64,000 bases of DNA from assembly GCA_023974075.1 (NCBI GenBank), contig CM043792.1:13497456-13561455 (forward strand), in the 5' to 3' direction. The notes beneath the pieces were generated by a model, which saw only the letters and a list, made by a program, of their open reading frames with translations, was not told the DNA's origin and did no database searches. The translations under genes and the position numbers were made by a program. Of this stretch, positions 53,756-64,000 are shown piece after piece; the stretch's first letter is position 1; every line of letters starts with the position of its first letter. This stretch comes from Chaenocephalus aceratus. Taxonomy: Eukaryota; Chordata; Actinopteri; Perciformes; Channichthyidae.

Positions 53756-54002
53756 CTTCTGCTTTGATTAGATGCAGCATCAACACAGACTCAGAGCAGT
53801 GCTGCCCCCTAGAGACAGCGGAGGGACACAGTGACAATCTGTACCTCTTGAGCCTAATAATAACAGCAAAGATTATATTTAAAACACAATGATAAAATAT
53901 AATTTTTTACTTTAAAAAATGTTTCTTTATTCTGTTGTGCATTTGAATTGTTAACAGCTGATTTGCTTTGTCAGGAAGAAAAAAAAAAAAAAAACTGTTC
54001 TG

Positions 54003-54040
54003 CAAACAAACAAACAAACAAACAAACAAACAAACAAACA
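54003..54040. repeat. (CAAA)n microsatellite
   Basis: Nine consecutive CAAA units. Confidence 0.95.
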
Positions 54041-55035
54041 TAACAGCCTATGATAACAGCCTTAAAAGTCACGGAAACAATTAAATGAACGCATCTTATC
54101 ACATTTTTAACATAAAAAAAGTTAACTACAGGAGTACATTGGTTTAAAACATGTCTGTCTTTACATTTTTACATCACTTTTACTGTTATTTTTTTTCCAT
54201 TGAGTGCACTTTCAACAACCTGCCAAATCAATGTAGGGTGCAATGGCAGTGGTTTGATCCAAAGTTAAGTGTTTGTGAAACATTGAAGTTGTTGTTCATT
54301 TGTTATATTGCTTTATGTTTAGTTGAATGTGCCTTCTAACTGTGATCTAATGGGTGATTTACAAGTGTTTGGATGAGTGGATCAAATGTCTATGCACATA
54401 ATGAGGCTGTTTGACACTCAGGGTGTGCATGACTGTTTGGTTATCTGCATACCAAAATTAGTTAGGCGTTTTCTAAGGCAATTGAACGGGAACTGACACA
54501 TCACTGAACTGGAACTGACTCATTAACTTGCTGAATATGAATTTGTTTGCCCATGTAAGTGATTTTCTATTTATTTTCTATTTATGGAGTAACCTTGAGA
54601 ACTAAAAAAATACTTAATGTGAAGTCTAACTTTCACAATGCTCTTTGCCCATTGCTTATGCATTGCTGAGATTACTGTTTCCATTTCTATTACGAAATCT
54701 ACAAAGCACATTAGAGTTCAGACTATTAAACCTAGAAGTATGAAAACTCCTCTCACCCTCTAACTCTTCTTCCTACAAACCTTCCTCTGGCAGTGATATT
54801 CCTAATCATTTCCTTTTTGAAATAATCAAAACATGAAGCCTCTTAGATCCTGTAAATGTGGAACTGTGTATCATAAAGAGGCCAAGGACAACACAAGGAG
54901 TGATGAAATGACTTAGCTTCACTTCCAGCATACAGTACATTTACAATATATTATTGGGTTACTAGCTGCTCTGTTAGATTTCAGCTTATCCAGTGATGGA
55001 TGAATTGTTTTTCACACACTTACATTGTACCTCAC

Positions 55036-56168
55036 CAGGCCCGCCTTAACCTGCCATCAGGCCCTGGGGCTGATAGTTTTTGTAGGCCCCCTATTTAAAC
55101 AACAAATCAAAGTCATTTATAGCCTCGGCAGGCTCTGTGATCGCAGTTCTCCACTCTGCTCTACGCGCGCCTGGTCCTCTCCTCCAGATGAGTGACGTAT
55201 CGGGCCTCCCTCATGTATTTGTCCGGTTGCCGTTGGCTCCCCTCCACGTAGCAAGTCCTCGTCGTCCTCCCATCTCCTCCAACGGATAATGTCCTTCTTG
55301 TCTGTTTTTCCTCTCCCGCTACTCCATCGCTATCAGAACCAGACGGCCTACTTGGCTCTGAGGCCCCGCGGATGGCACCGCTGCTGCTCGGTACAGAACT
55401 CATCTGTCCTTCCTCCTCATCCTGGCCTACAGGTTTAAAATAACCTGTAAGCTTCGGCATTTTTTGTAATAGCTGCTTGTCTCGAAACTCCTTTTCCCTC
55501 AACAATTTCCTTTTCTGAGCGCCACTCTCAAACTTTTTCTTCTCCGACATTTTCTCCTAAACAACCTTCATCTGTCACTCAATCACTCGCAATTTTAATA
55601 AGTCACATGTGAAACATATTCTCATTCTGATGAGTATTGTGTTTGTTTCCCGGGGAAAACACTCACGAGAAACACCGGCTGTTGTTATGCCTGCTGTGAC
55701 GTCAAGTTACTCCGTTCTCCGCTTGTAATTATGCCGTTACAAGCTTCAAAGTTGTATTTATAATCTGAATTTGCCAAAACAAGTTTAATATTCTGAAAGC
55801 CAAGACTTTGTTCAATTGAAATCAGATGAATACAAATTGTAACGGACCCTGCCGTGTTATCTATGATTACTATACGCCTTACATTCATAATTTCAGCGGA
55901 GGGAGGGGGAGCGGCGCTGCGGAACAGCAGAGTGGCGAGGGAGAGCTGTCTTCTTCCCTTTACAAGCTTCAAAAATGTATTTTTCGTGATATTGGAAATA
56001 AAAGTTTCATATTCTGAAAGCCAAGACTTTGTTTATTTAAAATTATTAAAAAAACATCCGAAATAAAAAAAATTAAAATTTGAATTTTTTTTTATTGGCT
56101 CATGATAGGCCCCCGATCTCCGTAGGCCCCTGGGCTGCAGCCCAGGTCAGCCCATGCATTAAGGCGTA
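55036..56168 (-). mobile_element. hAT element with N-terminal transposon-protein remnant
   Basis: ACCTCAC occurs immediately outside both ends (55029-55035 and 56169-56175). The ends share an inverted GCCTTAA core, with 'caggcccgccttaacc' at the left and 'cattaaggcgt' at the right. On the minus strand, 55550-55161 encodes 129 residues starting MSEKKKFESGAQKRKLLREK and including LLQKMPKLTGYF. This is the lysine-rich N-terminus seen in fish hAT proteins related to zinc finger MYM-type 1-like. No catalytic domain follows, so the element is internally deleted. Confidence 0.7.
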
Positions 56169-58316
56169 ACCTCACAAATGTATTTATTTATAAAAAAAAC
56201 ATACCACACACAAATTAAATCTGCTCCTCAACACACATTGTATCGTGGTTGATTACTTTATTTTGTTAGGGAAGTGGACATGACAATGTATCGGCTAAAC
56301 AAGGATTATTTTGCTCAGGAAGAAAATGCATTACTTTTAGAACATTGTGTACCTTCAAATATTAATTTAATTAGCAGATTCAACTGTACAATGATATTGG
56401 AAATAAGAACCCTTTATTCTAATAATATTACATGAATATTATTATTGTTATGAGGAATGTAATAAATGATGACTTCTCTTTCAATATAATATTTATTCCA
56501 AATGTATTCCAAATGCATGCACAGACTCCCAGCTGTACTGGTAACAGTTTGTTCTTAACTTAACATTATAATAACAGGCTGAAACTCCTTTTGAATCTGA
56601 TTATTATTATTCTTTTTGATCATTTGGTAATGTGCATCTATCTCCTTTCTCCTTTCACAAACAGGAGTATTTCACCAAAGGCCATTGGGGATGCTAATGA
56701 AGAGAAACCAAATATTAAACACCATCAATTGTCAGCATCTTTCTTTGTGTTTACTGCACATTTGAGGCTTTTGCAAGCTTTTCATTCCGATGTATTCATC
56801 TTGATGTGATCTAAACATTCAGTGGATGTTTGAGGCGATGGATGGAGCTGAAAATATTCAGATTCACGGGTATCGAGGGATGTGTCTGCTCTCATGAAGT
56901 GCATATCATAACTGCCAGGAGGAGGCGCTTATCTCACATTGTGCAGGAGCCTGACTGAGGAGCTGAATCACTAAACACTGTGAATATGTCCCCTGTTATC
57001 CTGCTACTCTTATGATTTAGCTGCCCTGACATTACCAAATTATGAATGACAATGGAGCCCAGCACAACAGAGCTGGAAATACACTCTTAGAAAACATAAT
57101 AAAAAGATGAAACCCAAAGATATGACACTATTCATGCCATTTTCAGATCAGCAATTTGTCAAATAAACAATCTCAGCGGTGGAACTCAGACACTTGGAGT
57201 GCTGCTCTGTAAATCATACTGACAATAATGATAGTGGCACTTTGTTTTATATGGAGAGAGGATCTGTTCCCCACACTGACATGTTTATTTACAAGGGAGA
57301 TGGAGGCAGTCTTTATGATTACAAAGGGAAAGCTATCTTATTAGAGTATGATTACCATAATCTGTAAATCTAGAGGCATTTGTTTGGAGGAAGTGGAGTC
57401 ATATAATGTGTTGCTTAAAAAGGAAAAGCAACAATTAGACCTTCAGCTAATTAAAATCTGTCCCTCAATTCATAGTCAAGGTACTAATACTTGTTTTGTA
57501 TTTGTTTAATTCATTTACCACATATATTGTAAGTAAATGTAGGCTACTTCAGCTAGTTCATTTTGTGCTACTTTGTGCTTCTACTCAAATACATCTCAAA
57601 GACAAATATTGTAGTTTTTACTGACAGCTATAAGTTACTTTTAAGAATACATGTTTGCATGCTCTCTGTTTCAAGTGAATACCACACATCTCCAGATTTG
57701 GTGATCTCTAATTTGAATCTTTCTCAGCCCAAGGATCACATGTTTTTAAAAAAAATTCTAAGCAGTAATACTTCACATTGGCATAACCCTAAAAACCCAA
57801 CTGCAAAATGACAAGAACATAAAAGTAAGAAGAACTCAGATCTTAAGTAAAAGTAATAATACTGCGGTGCAGAAATATTAACATTCTGCTTTCAAAATGT
57901 TACTTGAGCACAAAATTATTAGCACAAAAGTATTAGCAGCAAAAAATATTTAAGAACCTCATCTAGAAACAGACCGTGACAGACACCTGAAGCTCAGAAT
58001 GACTTGAACCACAATCACAGCAATGTTCAAGTGGCAGGGGAGATGCAGCCCACAGGTTAACAAGTCAAAACAGGCTGGCAGGTATCTGTGGAGAAATGAA
58101 AAGACATCTCTTTAATCACACTAACACTGTTTGCCATAGATGTGATGAGAGGCAGGCTGTGTCCAGCAGGAGGCATACCGTTAGACTAACACTGGATTAG
58201 CCTCCGGCCAATGGTGATGCTCAGGAGATTATTGAAGCAGTTTCTAAAAAAAACACTCCACTCAGTCAATGCTCCACTCTCGTCAGTGAACAGCATTTGG
58301 TGTGGAGTTCAGCCTG

Positions 58317-59762
58317 ATGCATGCCATGACTGCTTTCTGCCGGATACTGCTCCTGTTATCTGGTAAGGAGAATTTTAACTTTGTGGATGAACTCAAACTA
58401 GTGAGGAACTGCTTGATAAGTTATTTTCATGGCACAGTGAGCTGCAGGTTAAAGCCTCAAGGAGGACGAAGTGTTATTCTAAGGGAGCAAGTCCAAACAA
58501 ATGCAATCTATCTTGCTCTACAACATTTAATACTTTCCCACCATTTCAAATCTGAGCCTGGTTCAGGTGTTCAGGCAGAGCAGAGGTGGGAAATGTACTC
58601 AGATCTTGTACTTAAGTAAAAGTAGAAGTACAGTACCAGAGTGTAGTTACAAGCAAAGGTGCTGCATTTAAAATGTTACTCAAGTAAAAGAACAAAAGTA
58701 TTAGCATTACAAATATACTTAAAGTACAAAATGTAAAAGTACTCACGATGCATTTTGGTCCATTTCAGATTATTATATATGATGTGTTTTGATTTTAAAG
58801 ACGAACACGTAAGTTATAAATCCCCAACAGGTTACTTTATTGATTATTGATGCATTAAAGTGTTTATCAAAGCTGGTAAAGGCCAGTTACTTTGTATACT
58901 GCAGGGTAGCTTGTGAATTTACTCCAGGTGTAACTAAAGTATGATTTAAGAGTTGATTATATTTCACATTATTATACCAAATCTGCTATAGTAACGAAAG
59001 GTATTACAAATAAATGCAGTGGAGTAAAAGTACAATATTTACCTCTGAATTGTTGTGGAGTAGAAGTACTAGCATAAAATGAAGTCTCTCAAAATTGTAC
59101 TTGAGTACTTGAGTACATTTACTTAGTTAGTTCCCACCTCTGAGGCAGAGTAAAGCTTTCTGGTGTGAGATGTGAGTCAATGTAAAGTTAAGTATTTTTT
59201 TACTACTTTACTGTAACTCCGGGGTTTTCAGAGGGACTCTAGAAACACATGCATGTGAAAAACAAATGAATACCTTTCAAGACAGCGGTCGCCACTAAGT
59301 TGGCTATTTAGGAACTGTTTTTTCACAAAATAAAATGTGATAGTGACGTATGATACAGAGATCGAACGATATGTGCATATACGAATATCAGCACATCATA
59401 CACATTGTAGCAGAGTCATGCAGCCTTAAAAGAATAAAGAAGAGCCATGTACTGTAGAAGTTGGAAAAATAACAGAAACACCTCTACAAAGCATACAATG
59501 TAACAGCACATCATCATAAGTTATCATAATGGCAAAAAAACTAAGATGGCGCCGCAGATGGCCGCTTCGGTGTTTTTGTGCGCTTTGTTGTTCTTAATAT
59601 AGTTCGCTATCTGTATACTTTTAAAAATGTTGTTTTAAATGTTTTATGTATGCACCATGACATCAAGTCAAATTCCTTGTACGTGCGAACCTACCTGGCA
59701 ATAAATCAGTTTCTGTTTCTGATTCTGATAAAGTTGTTTAACTCCTCTCTTGAAACTGTTCC

Positions 59763-59814
<52 letters not shown>

Positions 59815-61218
59815 GAGTATTATAATCTTCATGAAGGTAGGATTTACTGCTGGACTGTACTCATTTAGTCTACTGTAGGTGTATCTAATAACATGGTGTA
59901 CAAAAATATAACACCAATTTTAGTTTTTCACTACAGAATTGTCAAGGCCAAACAAACTTAAAGGTCCCCTATTATACTGTTTTTCATCAATGTGATGGAA
60001 ACTTCTGAAGCAATGGAGACGAGAATGAAAGAGACACGAGGAGAGCAGGAACTTTGATGGCAAACACTGACGGTTTATTTGGAGCTTCGGCCGGAGAATT
60101 CACAAGACATATCGTGTGCCACGACACAGCGGATGCCAAACCAATTCTGAAGATCTCTACCCCTAGACCCATGTATTTAGCTGGTTCTGAGAGAATCGTC
60201 AACATGCTGCATAACAAGATGAAACAGGCAAAGCACTATAACTGTCATAGTCTGCTCCATCATTTACCAGTAGTTTTCCATTCACCTGTCTCACCTGTTT
60301 TCCACACCCACTCGTGACCTGCCTGCTCTGCCTGTTTCCTGATCCTGCCTGTCCCTCGACTATCCTGCCTGGCCTGTTATCCGACCCTGCCTGTATCTAC
60401 GCTGACCGCCTCGCTTACTCCCTGACCCTCTGCCTGTCCCTGACTCACCTTCTGCCCGCTGTCCTCCGGTGCGTTATACTGCCCGGTTGGTATTCCTCCG
60501 ATCCAGTGGAATCTCCAATAAAGGATATTACCAATTCTCCTTGGTTTCTCGAGTGCTGCATTTGGGTTCTCCTTAAAACTGTGACAATAACACCACATAT
60601 CAGCTGACGCCAACAGGCAGGAACAGGGAGACAAAGCACTGAGAGCACAGCACCCAAGGCTGCAGGTGCCTGAGCTCAGTGAGGTCAGTACGAACTGATA
60701 AACTGGGTCAAAGTTATGGGCCTTGGAAAAATATTTCCCCAACAATCAATATATTATAGGTCTCAGATATATACAAAAGATGTCTCTGAAGTGTTTGGCT
60801 CCAAATACCAAACAGATCATTGGAGCATCCCATAAACCCCTCTGTTTCAGCCCTGTTTCAGAAGTGCTGATTCTGGGTCTGTTACTTTAGATGAAAATAA
60901 AGAGCCACTCCCAACGATAGAACTAGGGCTGTCAGTCGATTAAAATATTTAATCGCGATTAATCGCATGATGGCCATAGTTAATCGCGATTAATGACAAA
61001 TTAATCGCACATTTTTAATCTGTTCTAAATGTACCTTAGAGGGATATTTTTCAACTTTTTAATACTCTTATCAACATATGAGTGGACAAATATGCTTTAT
61101 GCAAATGTTTGTTTATTATCATTGGAATAATGACTAATATTCTCCTGAATATTCTCAACACAACAACCTGGAACCTCTCTCTCTCTCTCTCTCTCTCGCT
61201 CGCTCTCTCTCTCTCTTT

Positions 61219-61267
<49 letters not shown>

Positions 61268-63122
61268 AACCCTGTGTACTTCTTTGCACTGAGCCAGTTG
61301 CTCAAACAGACAAGCCTATTGAAAGTTGTTGGCGAAATGCCGCTCTTCTGTCTTCATCTTCAGTCAAAGCATGAGACTGAAGTTCCTGTGGGTCAAAATA
61401 ATGCGCTGTGATGTGCAGTCGACACGTTGGATGCGATCCGAATTATCTAACGCAGCCCCTCGTCCTCCACAATGTTAAGCTGTAGCCACCCATTTAGCTA
61501 TCGCTGTTGTTGTCCAAGCAAGCGAGCGGCAGGCTGTCAGCATCAGCTGTGTGCTTGGCTTGCTGTTTAAAACACCGTTAACTTGACAGCCCTAAAAAGA
61601 ACACAATGGTGCTCTAGGAGGAAATTCAGGTGATTAGGTGAGGGATGTTACCTTGGTTGGTTATTGGCTAATGGTTACACAAGCCAAAACATCTTTATGA
61701 CATCATAAAGTGTCCAAAATCTGATCAGACAGGTTTTTATATAAATGGATCAGTACAAAAAGTGAGTGAATCTTTTTTCCAGAAACTTTCAGAATCTCTT
61801 TACACAGAGGGGACACATGCTTATGTATAAAAGACATAAAAAAGTGGATTTTGCATAATAGGTCCCCTTTAAAATACAAGTGGAAAGCTTGAGAGAGGAA
61901 AGTGTACACAAAGTGATATGATTGATGACTTGAGACGCCTTTCGTTATATTTAATTATGTATTTTTATTGCTAACACAATTTCAAAATACCGTTTTTTTT
62001 CAAAACTGGTATTTTGTGACACCCCTAAATACTACAAAGAAGTCTTGATTATGGTAATTGTGCTGGAGAGATGGCAATTTCTAGTATTATGTCTACCCAT
62101 GAATATAACACCATATTTTTAAAACCTTACCATAAAAACACATCCAGAGAATATGGTATGTTAGTGTTGTTTACGAGACGAGATTTTGTTCCTCCTCTTT
62201 CTTCACTCTGCAGTGGCTGTGGCCCCTGCGGTGACGCGTAGCTCCCAGCGGACGAAGAGAGGCTTACTGGAGCTGGCGGGAACCATCAAATGCAGCACGG
62301 GGAGATCTGCTCTGGCTTACATGATGTATGGATGCTACTGTGGGCTGGGGGGGCAAGGCTGGCCCAGAGACAAGGCGGACTGGTGAGGCCTCGGCTTGAA
62401 TTTCATTTTTAATCACACTCTTTTAAAAAACACTGTCTGTCAAGTCTGTGTTTTTATTTCCAAGGATATCTGGACACATGATGATAGCGTGTAGCAGGCT
62501 GTAAACATCCAGCTGTCCCTATAAATGGACTAACTATACATTATGTGATGCAAAGGATCTAATTCAGCCCTTCCACAGATCATGCCTGCACATTATTTCC
62601 TCCTCTCAGTCCCCCTCCATCCTGCTCCTGCACACACACAGTTTCCATTTCCCAATGAGTCGTCTGAACCACAGATGCTAGCCGATGGGTTAAAAGGAAG
62701 GAGTGATGTTTAAATCGAGTAGACTCACATACTCCAATGGGTACTTCGAAATAAGCCCAAGAATTCCACACCCAAATCCTAATCGTCTCCTTTTTCCCTT
62801 CTTCGCCACAAGCCACCGAAACCCCCTCAAACCAGGGAACTGCTAACTATCTGTTGTGAAAACTCATGTGGTGATCCTGTCCTGCCTTTTAAAATAGCCA
62901 TGGTGTGTTTGAAACCACAGTGCTGTGACTACCCACCTACTGCTTTTTGACATTGCCTTGTGTAGTCTGGAGATCAGCCTTCAAAATAAAACTCATATCA
63001 TGTTGTCTATCACAGGTGTTGCCACAGACATGATTGCTGTTATGGAGATGCAGAGCTTCTTGGGTGCCAAACCAAAACAGACCAGTATCAGTGGAAGTGT
63101 GAGGACAAGGAAGCGGAGTGTG
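58317..63122 (+). CDS. pla2g10: Group X secretory phospholipase A2, 5' three exons (partial)
   Basis: Exons 58317-58362, 62214-62382 and 63016-63122 join in phase to 107 codons plus one base. Exon 1 encodes a signal peptide ([15 protein letters not shown]) and continues in exon 2 to a dibasic processing site, RTKR, followed by the mature start [11 protein letters not shown]. The calcium loop is [11 protein letters not shown] and the catalytic His-Asp pair is in [10 protein letters not shown]. Exon 3 ends after KCEDKEAEC. Group X enzymes are secreted, calcium-dependent phospholipases that are activated by propeptide removal. The last exon or exons, with the second catalytic Asp and final cysteines, were not found before 64000 and are presumed to lie beyond the window. 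Intron 1 is 3.85 kb and almost entirely transposons. No frame damage is seen. Group X is preferred over other sPLA2 groups because of the [11 protein letters not shown] propeptide junction and 16p-like neighbours. Confidence 0.9.
58581..59142 (+). mobile_element. Non-autonomous hAT element with perfect 8-bp TSD
   Basis: It is flanked by exact AGGCAGAG on both sides (58573-58580 and 59143-59150). The termini are CAGAGGTGGGAA and TTCCCACCTCTG, perfect inverted repeats. The interior is rich in 'acttaagtaaaagta' and 'ttgagtacttgagtac' motifs, typical of a very common fish repeat. It is 562 bases with no coding capacity, about 220 bases after pla2g10 exon 1. Confidence 0.95.
59535..59745 (+). repeat. 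Internally deleted LINE-like element
   Basis: It begins aagatggcgccgcagatgg, resembling a LINE 5' end. Within about 120 bases it reaches a 3' tail, 'caaattccttgtacgtgcga' and 'cctggcaataaatcag', ending in degenerate TCTGATT units. The two ends of a non-LTR element thus appear joined with the body missing. Confidence 0.5.
59762..59814. repeat. (AAC)n microsatellite
   Basis: About 17 CAA trinucleotides in pla2g10 intron 1. Confidence 0.95.
60250..60589 (+). mobile_element. Probable solo LTR fragment of a retrotransposon
   Basis: A CCTGCCTG-rich segment leads to an AATAAA-type signal (ccaataaagg), then 'ctgcatttgggttctcc' and a terminal ...gtgaca. This layout is common to the 3' part of fish Ty3/Gypsy-type LTRs. 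No second LTR or pol sequence is present and the left boundary is uncertain. Confidence 0.45.
60924..61594 (+). mobile_element. Non-autonomous hAT element
   Basis: The termini are TAGGGCTGTCA and TGACAGCCCTA, perfect inverted repeats. Flanking octamers GATAGAAC and AAAAGAAC match at six of eight positions. The left third has repeated 'aatcgcgattaatcgc' palindromes, typical of this family. It contains the (CT)n tract at 61175-61265. Confidence 0.85.
61175..61265. repeat. (CT)n microsatellite
   Basis: About 90 bases of CT with a few CG and TTT interruptions, inside the hAT element at 60924-61594. Confidence 0.95.
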
Positions 63123-63513
63123 GTATTGATTTTCTTTTGTGCTTATGCATGCATAATATGTTGTGTTTGTAGAAGTAAGACAGCTGCTGTACACATAATG
63201 TTCTGTGCTTGGGTAAATCTGAATGTGAGACACAGATCAGGCTCTGTTTGATGTACGGAAAAATCTATGAAAAACATTCAGCTGATTGGAGGGTAAAGAC
63301 AGGATGTTTGTAACATATATTTAAGCCCCCATAAACCATGGTGATGCCTCTATATAAATAGAAGCAGACTTAATAAGGTGTACACACTCAAGTACCAAAA
63401 ATAGAGGCCTGTTGACATTCTTCAAATAACTCAATGTAGAGGAAATTATTATATCCACAATTTCTGTTCAGTAGTCACATTTACTCAAATTTTCAGATTA
63501 GAAAATGATCCGT

Positions 63514-63730
63514 TAAAGGGTCCCTATTATACTCTTTAGGGATTTCCCTTTCCTGTTGTGTGTTATATAGGTGTCTGTGCATGTAAATGGTCTGCAAAGG
63601 CTATAATTCCCTTTCCCACACACTCCCCCCCCCCCTGCCTGTGGAGTCATGTGTTTACTTCCTACAACATAACAACATCATTATGTTAAACTTGCGCTTC
63701 TATTGGCTAGTGCTCCAACACATTTTACGT
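63514..63730 (+). mobile_element. TIR element (MITE), family B, right end lost
   Basis: It starts ttaaagggtccctattatac and continues with 'gcatgtaaatggtctgcaaagg' and 'cttctattggctagtgct', as in other family-B copies. No right terminal repeat is found. It follows pla2g10 exon 3. Confidence 0.65.
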
Positions 63731-63789
63731 GATATGCTAGGGGGGGGGGGCTGCAAGAACCTGAACATTAGCATATAGGGTATATTTAA

Positions 63790-63880
63790 CAAAAAATAAT
63801 AATAATAAACTGTATTTGTATAGCACATTTCCTGCACAAAGCAGCCCAAAGCGCTTTACAGAACAAGAAGAAAACATAAC
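63790..63880 (+). repeat. Retrotransposon tail fragment
   Basis: The motif 'tatttgtatagcacatttcc' followed by 'aaagcgctttacagaac' is the widespread teleost LINE/SINE 3' sequence. It is preceded by (AAT)n. Confidence 0.55.
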
Positions 63881-64000
63881 AACAATATTAAAATAAATAC
63901 AGAACAAGATAAAACATCAGCAGTGATCCTAATGATATTCCCTTGAAGTAAAGCTGAAAATAAATGTTAAATAGGTTAAAATAAAAAATGTAAATAAAAG

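Larger units (their letters stand above)
53760..58316. other. Spacer between divergent zc3h7a and pla2g10
   Basis: No coding exon of a host gene is recognised. It holds a (CAAA)n tract, the hAT element at 55036-56168, and AT-rich sequence. Around 57840-57960 there is 'aagtaaaagtaataatactg' and 'ttacttgagcaca', a degraded copy of the family found intact at 58581. Confidence 0.5.
59958..61872 (+). mobile_element. TIR element with nested LTR-like and hAT insertions
   Basis: The left end is ttaaaggtcccctattatac and the right end is cataataggtccccttttaa-like, inverted and TTAA-capped, related to family B. At 1.9 kb it is far longer than its relatives. The excess is explained by an LTR-like segment (about 60250-60589) and a hAT element (60924-61594) inside it. 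It lies in pla2g10 intron 1. Confidence 0.7.

Noticed and set aside
60054..60317. A frame reading [16 protein letters not shown]... as a possible host exon
   Set aside because: It lies between TIR and LTR-like sequence inside a composite transposon and lacks recognisable homology; it is more likely mobile-element sequence.

Overview
This window is vertebrate nuclear DNA, almost certainly from a ray-finned (teleost) fish. The coding exons are short and separated by GT-AG introns. The proteins match vertebrate orthologues closely. Introns and spacers are full of teleost-style repeats: 8-bp-TSD hAT elements, short TIR elements flanked by TTAA, non-LTR retrotransposon tails, and very long (CA)n, (CT)n and (AAC)n tracts. 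I see no bacterial genes, CRISPR array or prophage.

Six protein-coding genes can be reconstructed exon by exon. From left to right they are kdm8 (+, complete, 7 coding exons), mfsd11 (-, complete, 13 exons), ubfd1 (+, complete, 7 exons), rmi2 (+, complete, 2 exons), zc3h7a (-, complete, 22 coding exons plus a probable non-coding first exon) and pla2g10 (+, first 3 coding exons; the 3' end lies beyond the window). kdm8 and mfsd11 converge, mfsd11 and ubfd1 diverge, ubfd1 and rmi2 are in tandem, rmi2 and zc3h7a converge, and zc3h7a and pla2g10 diverge. From general knowledge, KDM8, UBFD1, RMI2, ZC3H7A and PLA2G10 all lie on human 16p, so most of this order looks like a conserved vertebrate linkage group. 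MFSD11 (human chromosome 17) is the outlier. The genes do not form a single pathway.

Regions: 1-4130 has no recognisable gene. 4140-11725 is kdm8. 11726-15641 is a repeat-rich spacer with nested elements. 15642-26749 is mfsd11, with a three-layer transposon nest in one intron. 26750-30164 is a spacer with a LINE remnant. 30165-34659 is ubfd1. 35263-37002 is rmi2. 38109 to about 53750 is zc3h7a, with a 1.37-kb hAT insertion in an intron. 53760-58316 is a spacer with another hAT element. 58317-64000 is pla2g10, with a transposon-packed intron.

The most consequential observation is about sequence quality. In the stretch about 17.8-40.8 kb, conserved exons of four different genes carry at least 13 small indels that break the reading frame, many of them in homopolymers. 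About 4.2 kb of coding sequence outside that stretch carries none. This looks like a poorly polished or gap-filled part of the assembly rather than four independent pseudogenes. I did not find a convincing previously undescribed biological system. The other points of interest are precisely bounded transposon insertions and homopolymer polypyrimidine tracts at two splice acceptors.
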